DNA of 6,029 nucleotides from Methanosarcinales archaeon (GTDB lineage: Archaea > Halobacteriota > Methanosarcinia > Methanosarcinales > Methanocomedenaceae), in contig DAOUWY010000129.1 in NCBI GenBank assembly GCA_030666885.1, forward strand, positions 1 through 6,029, given 5' to 3'. A program made the position numbers and the translations under genes. This document shows, piece by piece, positions 4,809 through 6,029 of the stretch (its first letter is position 1; the number at the start of each line of letters is the position of its first letter). The notes under the pieces were generated by a model. The model ran no database searches, was not told the origin of the DNA, and saw nothing but the letters and a program-made list of their open reading frames with translations.

Positions 4809-5900
4809 ATGAGCCTGGACGAAGAAATCACAGCCATAGAGGACGAGATACGCAAGACCCCCTACAACAAGGCTACCTCCCACCACATTGGCAAACTGAA
4901 AGCAAAACTGTCCCGCCTGAAGGAAGAGGTGCAAAAGCGTGCCTCGTCCAAAGGAGGCGGTGAGGGGTATTCGGTCCGTAAATCCGGAGATGCGACTGTA
5001 GTACTAGTGGGCTACCCGTCAGTGGGCAAATCAACACTGCTAAACAGGTTGACAGGAGCACAATCCAGGATAGCGGCATATGAATTCACTACACTGGACG
5101 TGATACCTGGCACATTGTTCCACAACGATGCTACCATACAGATACTTGATGTACCCGGGCTGGTCAGGGGTGCGGCATCGGGTCGTGGCAGGGGGAAAGA
5201 AGTCATATCAGTGATCCGCAACGCCGACCTGGTCGTGTTTTTAATAGACGTATTCCAGACCGTACATCTGGAAATACTTCGAAATGAACTGTATGATGCC
5301 GGTATCAGGGTCAATACAAAGAAACCCGACGTGAGGATATTAAGAAAGTTCAGGGGCGGGGTCAATATCAATTCCACTGTTGAATCTGAACTTGACAGGG
5401 ATATCATCCTGTCTATACTAAAGGAATACAAGATCCACAATGCCGATGTGCTCATCCGTGACCAGGTGGGCATTGACGAGTTTATTGACGCCCTGTTGGG
5501 CAACCGCAGGTATATCAGGGCTGTAACAGTTATTAATAAGGTCGATTTGGCTGATGATGAGCATATATCTGATGTCAGGACCCGTTTCCCTGATGCATTA
5601 CTTATTTCTGCTGATCAGGACAAGAATCTGGATACATTGAAGGATGCTATCTTTGACCAGCTTAAATTCATCCGGATATTCATGAAACCCCAGGGTCAGC
5701 CTCCTGACCTGGATGAGCCCATGATCGTCAGGGATGGTGTGAATGTGGGTAATATTTGTGATAATATCCACCGCGATTTTAAAAAGAGGTTCAGGTATGC
5801 CCAGGTCTGGGGCAGATCTGCTAAACATGCGGGACAGCGGGCCGGACTGGAACATGCATTAATGGACGGGGATATATTGACCATAGTGATACAGAAGTGA
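4809..5900 (+). CDS. DRG-family (Obg/DRG) GTPase with C-terminal TGS domain
   Basis: The 363-residue protein matches archaeal/eukaryotic DRG GTPases in length and order. An N-terminal helical region (about 1-48, SLDEEITAIEDEIRKTPYNK and a coiled-coil-like KLKAKLSRLKEEVQK) comes first. G1 is GYPSVGKST (68-76), G2 YEFTTLDVIPG (91-101), G3 DVPGLVRGAASGRGRG (114-129), G4 NKVD (243-246) and G5 near SAD (267-269). The DRG-specific insert between G3 and G4 includes NTKKPDVRILRKFRGGVNIN (169-188). A TGS domain follows (about 289-362, RIFMKPQGQPPD to DGDILTIVIQK). DRG proteins act with ribosomes in translation, with GTP hydrolysis stimulated by partner factors in eukaryotes. ATG 4809 lacks a clear Shine-Dalgarno; it lies 28 bases after queC and may be read from the same transcript. 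No key G-motif residue is missing. Confidence 0.95.
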   Translation: MSLDEEITAIEDEIRKTPYNKATSHHIGKLKAKLSRLKEEVQKRASSKGGGEGYSVRKSGDATVVLVGYPSVGKSTLLNRLTGAQSRIAAYEFTTLDVIPGTLFHNDATIQILDVPGLVRGAASGRGRGKEVISVIRNADLVVFLIDVFQTVHLEILRNELYDAGIRVNTKKPDVRILRKFRGGVNINSTVESELDRDIILSILKEYKIHNADVLIRDQVGIDEFIDALLGNRRYIRAVTVINKVDLADDEHISDVRTRFPDALLISADQDKNLDTLKDAIFDQLKFIRIFMKPQGQPPDLDEPMIVRDGVNVGNICDNIHRDFKKRFRYAQVWGRSAKHAGQRAGLEHALMDGDILTIVIQK

Positions 5901-5999
5901 AAGAATGAAGGAAATGAACCGGGCCCGGAAGATAAACATATTCCTGGACATCTCCCTTCCACCATTCATTGGAGTCCGGAAGCACCTGTCTAATGTTTG

Positions 6000-6014
6000 C
6001 CATATATACTTAAC
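6000..6014 (+). promoter_or_regulatory. TATA-like element near right edge, probably serving a gene beyond the window
   Basis: CCATATATACTTAAC resembles euryarchaeal promoters (a TTTATATA-type core). With usual spacing, transcription would start at about the window end. The 129 bases after the DRG stop hold no convincing gene. Confidence 0.35.
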
Positions 6015-6029
6015 CCAGATTCGATTCTA

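Noticed and set aside
5012..5503. 163-residue minus-strand frame opposite the DRG gene
   Set aside because: Shadow frame; the plus strand carries all five G motifs and a TGS domain.
5905..6029. Open frame after the DRG gene running off the right edge (begins MKEMNRARKINIFLDISLPP)
   Set aside because: No good Shine-Dalgarno, no recognisable family, and a TATA-like element lies inside it; more likely intergenic, though a truncated gene cannot be excluded.

Overview
The window looks like a piece of a euryarchaeal chromosome, most plausibly from the Methanosarcinales/ANME-2 ('Methanoperedens'-like) neighbourhood. Signs of an archaeon are an archaeal-type TATA/BRE promoter, an apparently leaderless queC (a gene archaea need for archaeosine), a DRG-type GTPase with a TGS domain, and above all an ESCRT-III/Snf7-like protein together with an MIT-domain Vps4-like AAA ATPase. 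The lineage is inferred from sequence style and gene content; no search was run.

Left part (1-1168): a minus-strand gene cut by the window edge encodes the N-terminus of an SPFH/band-7 protein. It is divergent from a two-gene plus-strand unit: a 52-residue ribbon-helix-helix (RHH) regulator, which seems to lack an AUG/GUG/UUG start, followed with no gap (TAA-ATG) by an ESCRT-III/Snf7 (CdvB/CHMP2-like) protein. Between the divergent genes lie a palindromic TATA element with BRE-like purine tracts on both sides and, next to it, a 20-bp near-perfect palindrome that is a good candidate operator for the RHH protein.

Middle part (1169-2476): a roughly 90-bp imperfect inverted repeat built of 9-mers of the ATCCGTGTC type, then an AT-richer two-gene module. 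Its first gene is an unrecognised 159-residue protein. The second overlaps it and encodes an AbiEii-like nucleotidyltransferase. The module looks like an acquired toxin-antitoxin or defence-type cassette lying between the ESCRT-III gene and its presumed ATPase.

Right-middle part (2477-3756): a possible 26-codon leader ORF ending on the Shine-Dalgarno of the next gene, then the MIT-AAA ATPase (Vps4/CdvC-like). The pore loop K-W-V-G-E-S-E-K is typical of Vps4, and the N-terminal MIT domain is the usual docking module for ESCRT-III tails; the ESCRT-III protein here ends in an amphipathic MIM1-like tail. Together, SPFH + RHH + ESCRT-III + Vps4 read as a regulated membrane-remodelling locus. This is the most interesting content of the window, because such machinery is best known from Thermoproteota (TACK) and Asgard archaea.

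Right part (3757-6029): a Lys-rich 53-residue small ORF of unknown function, queC (preQ0 synthase for tRNA archaeosine), a DRG GTPase, and a TATA-like element near the right edge suggesting a gene just beyond it. These look like ordinary housekeeping genes.
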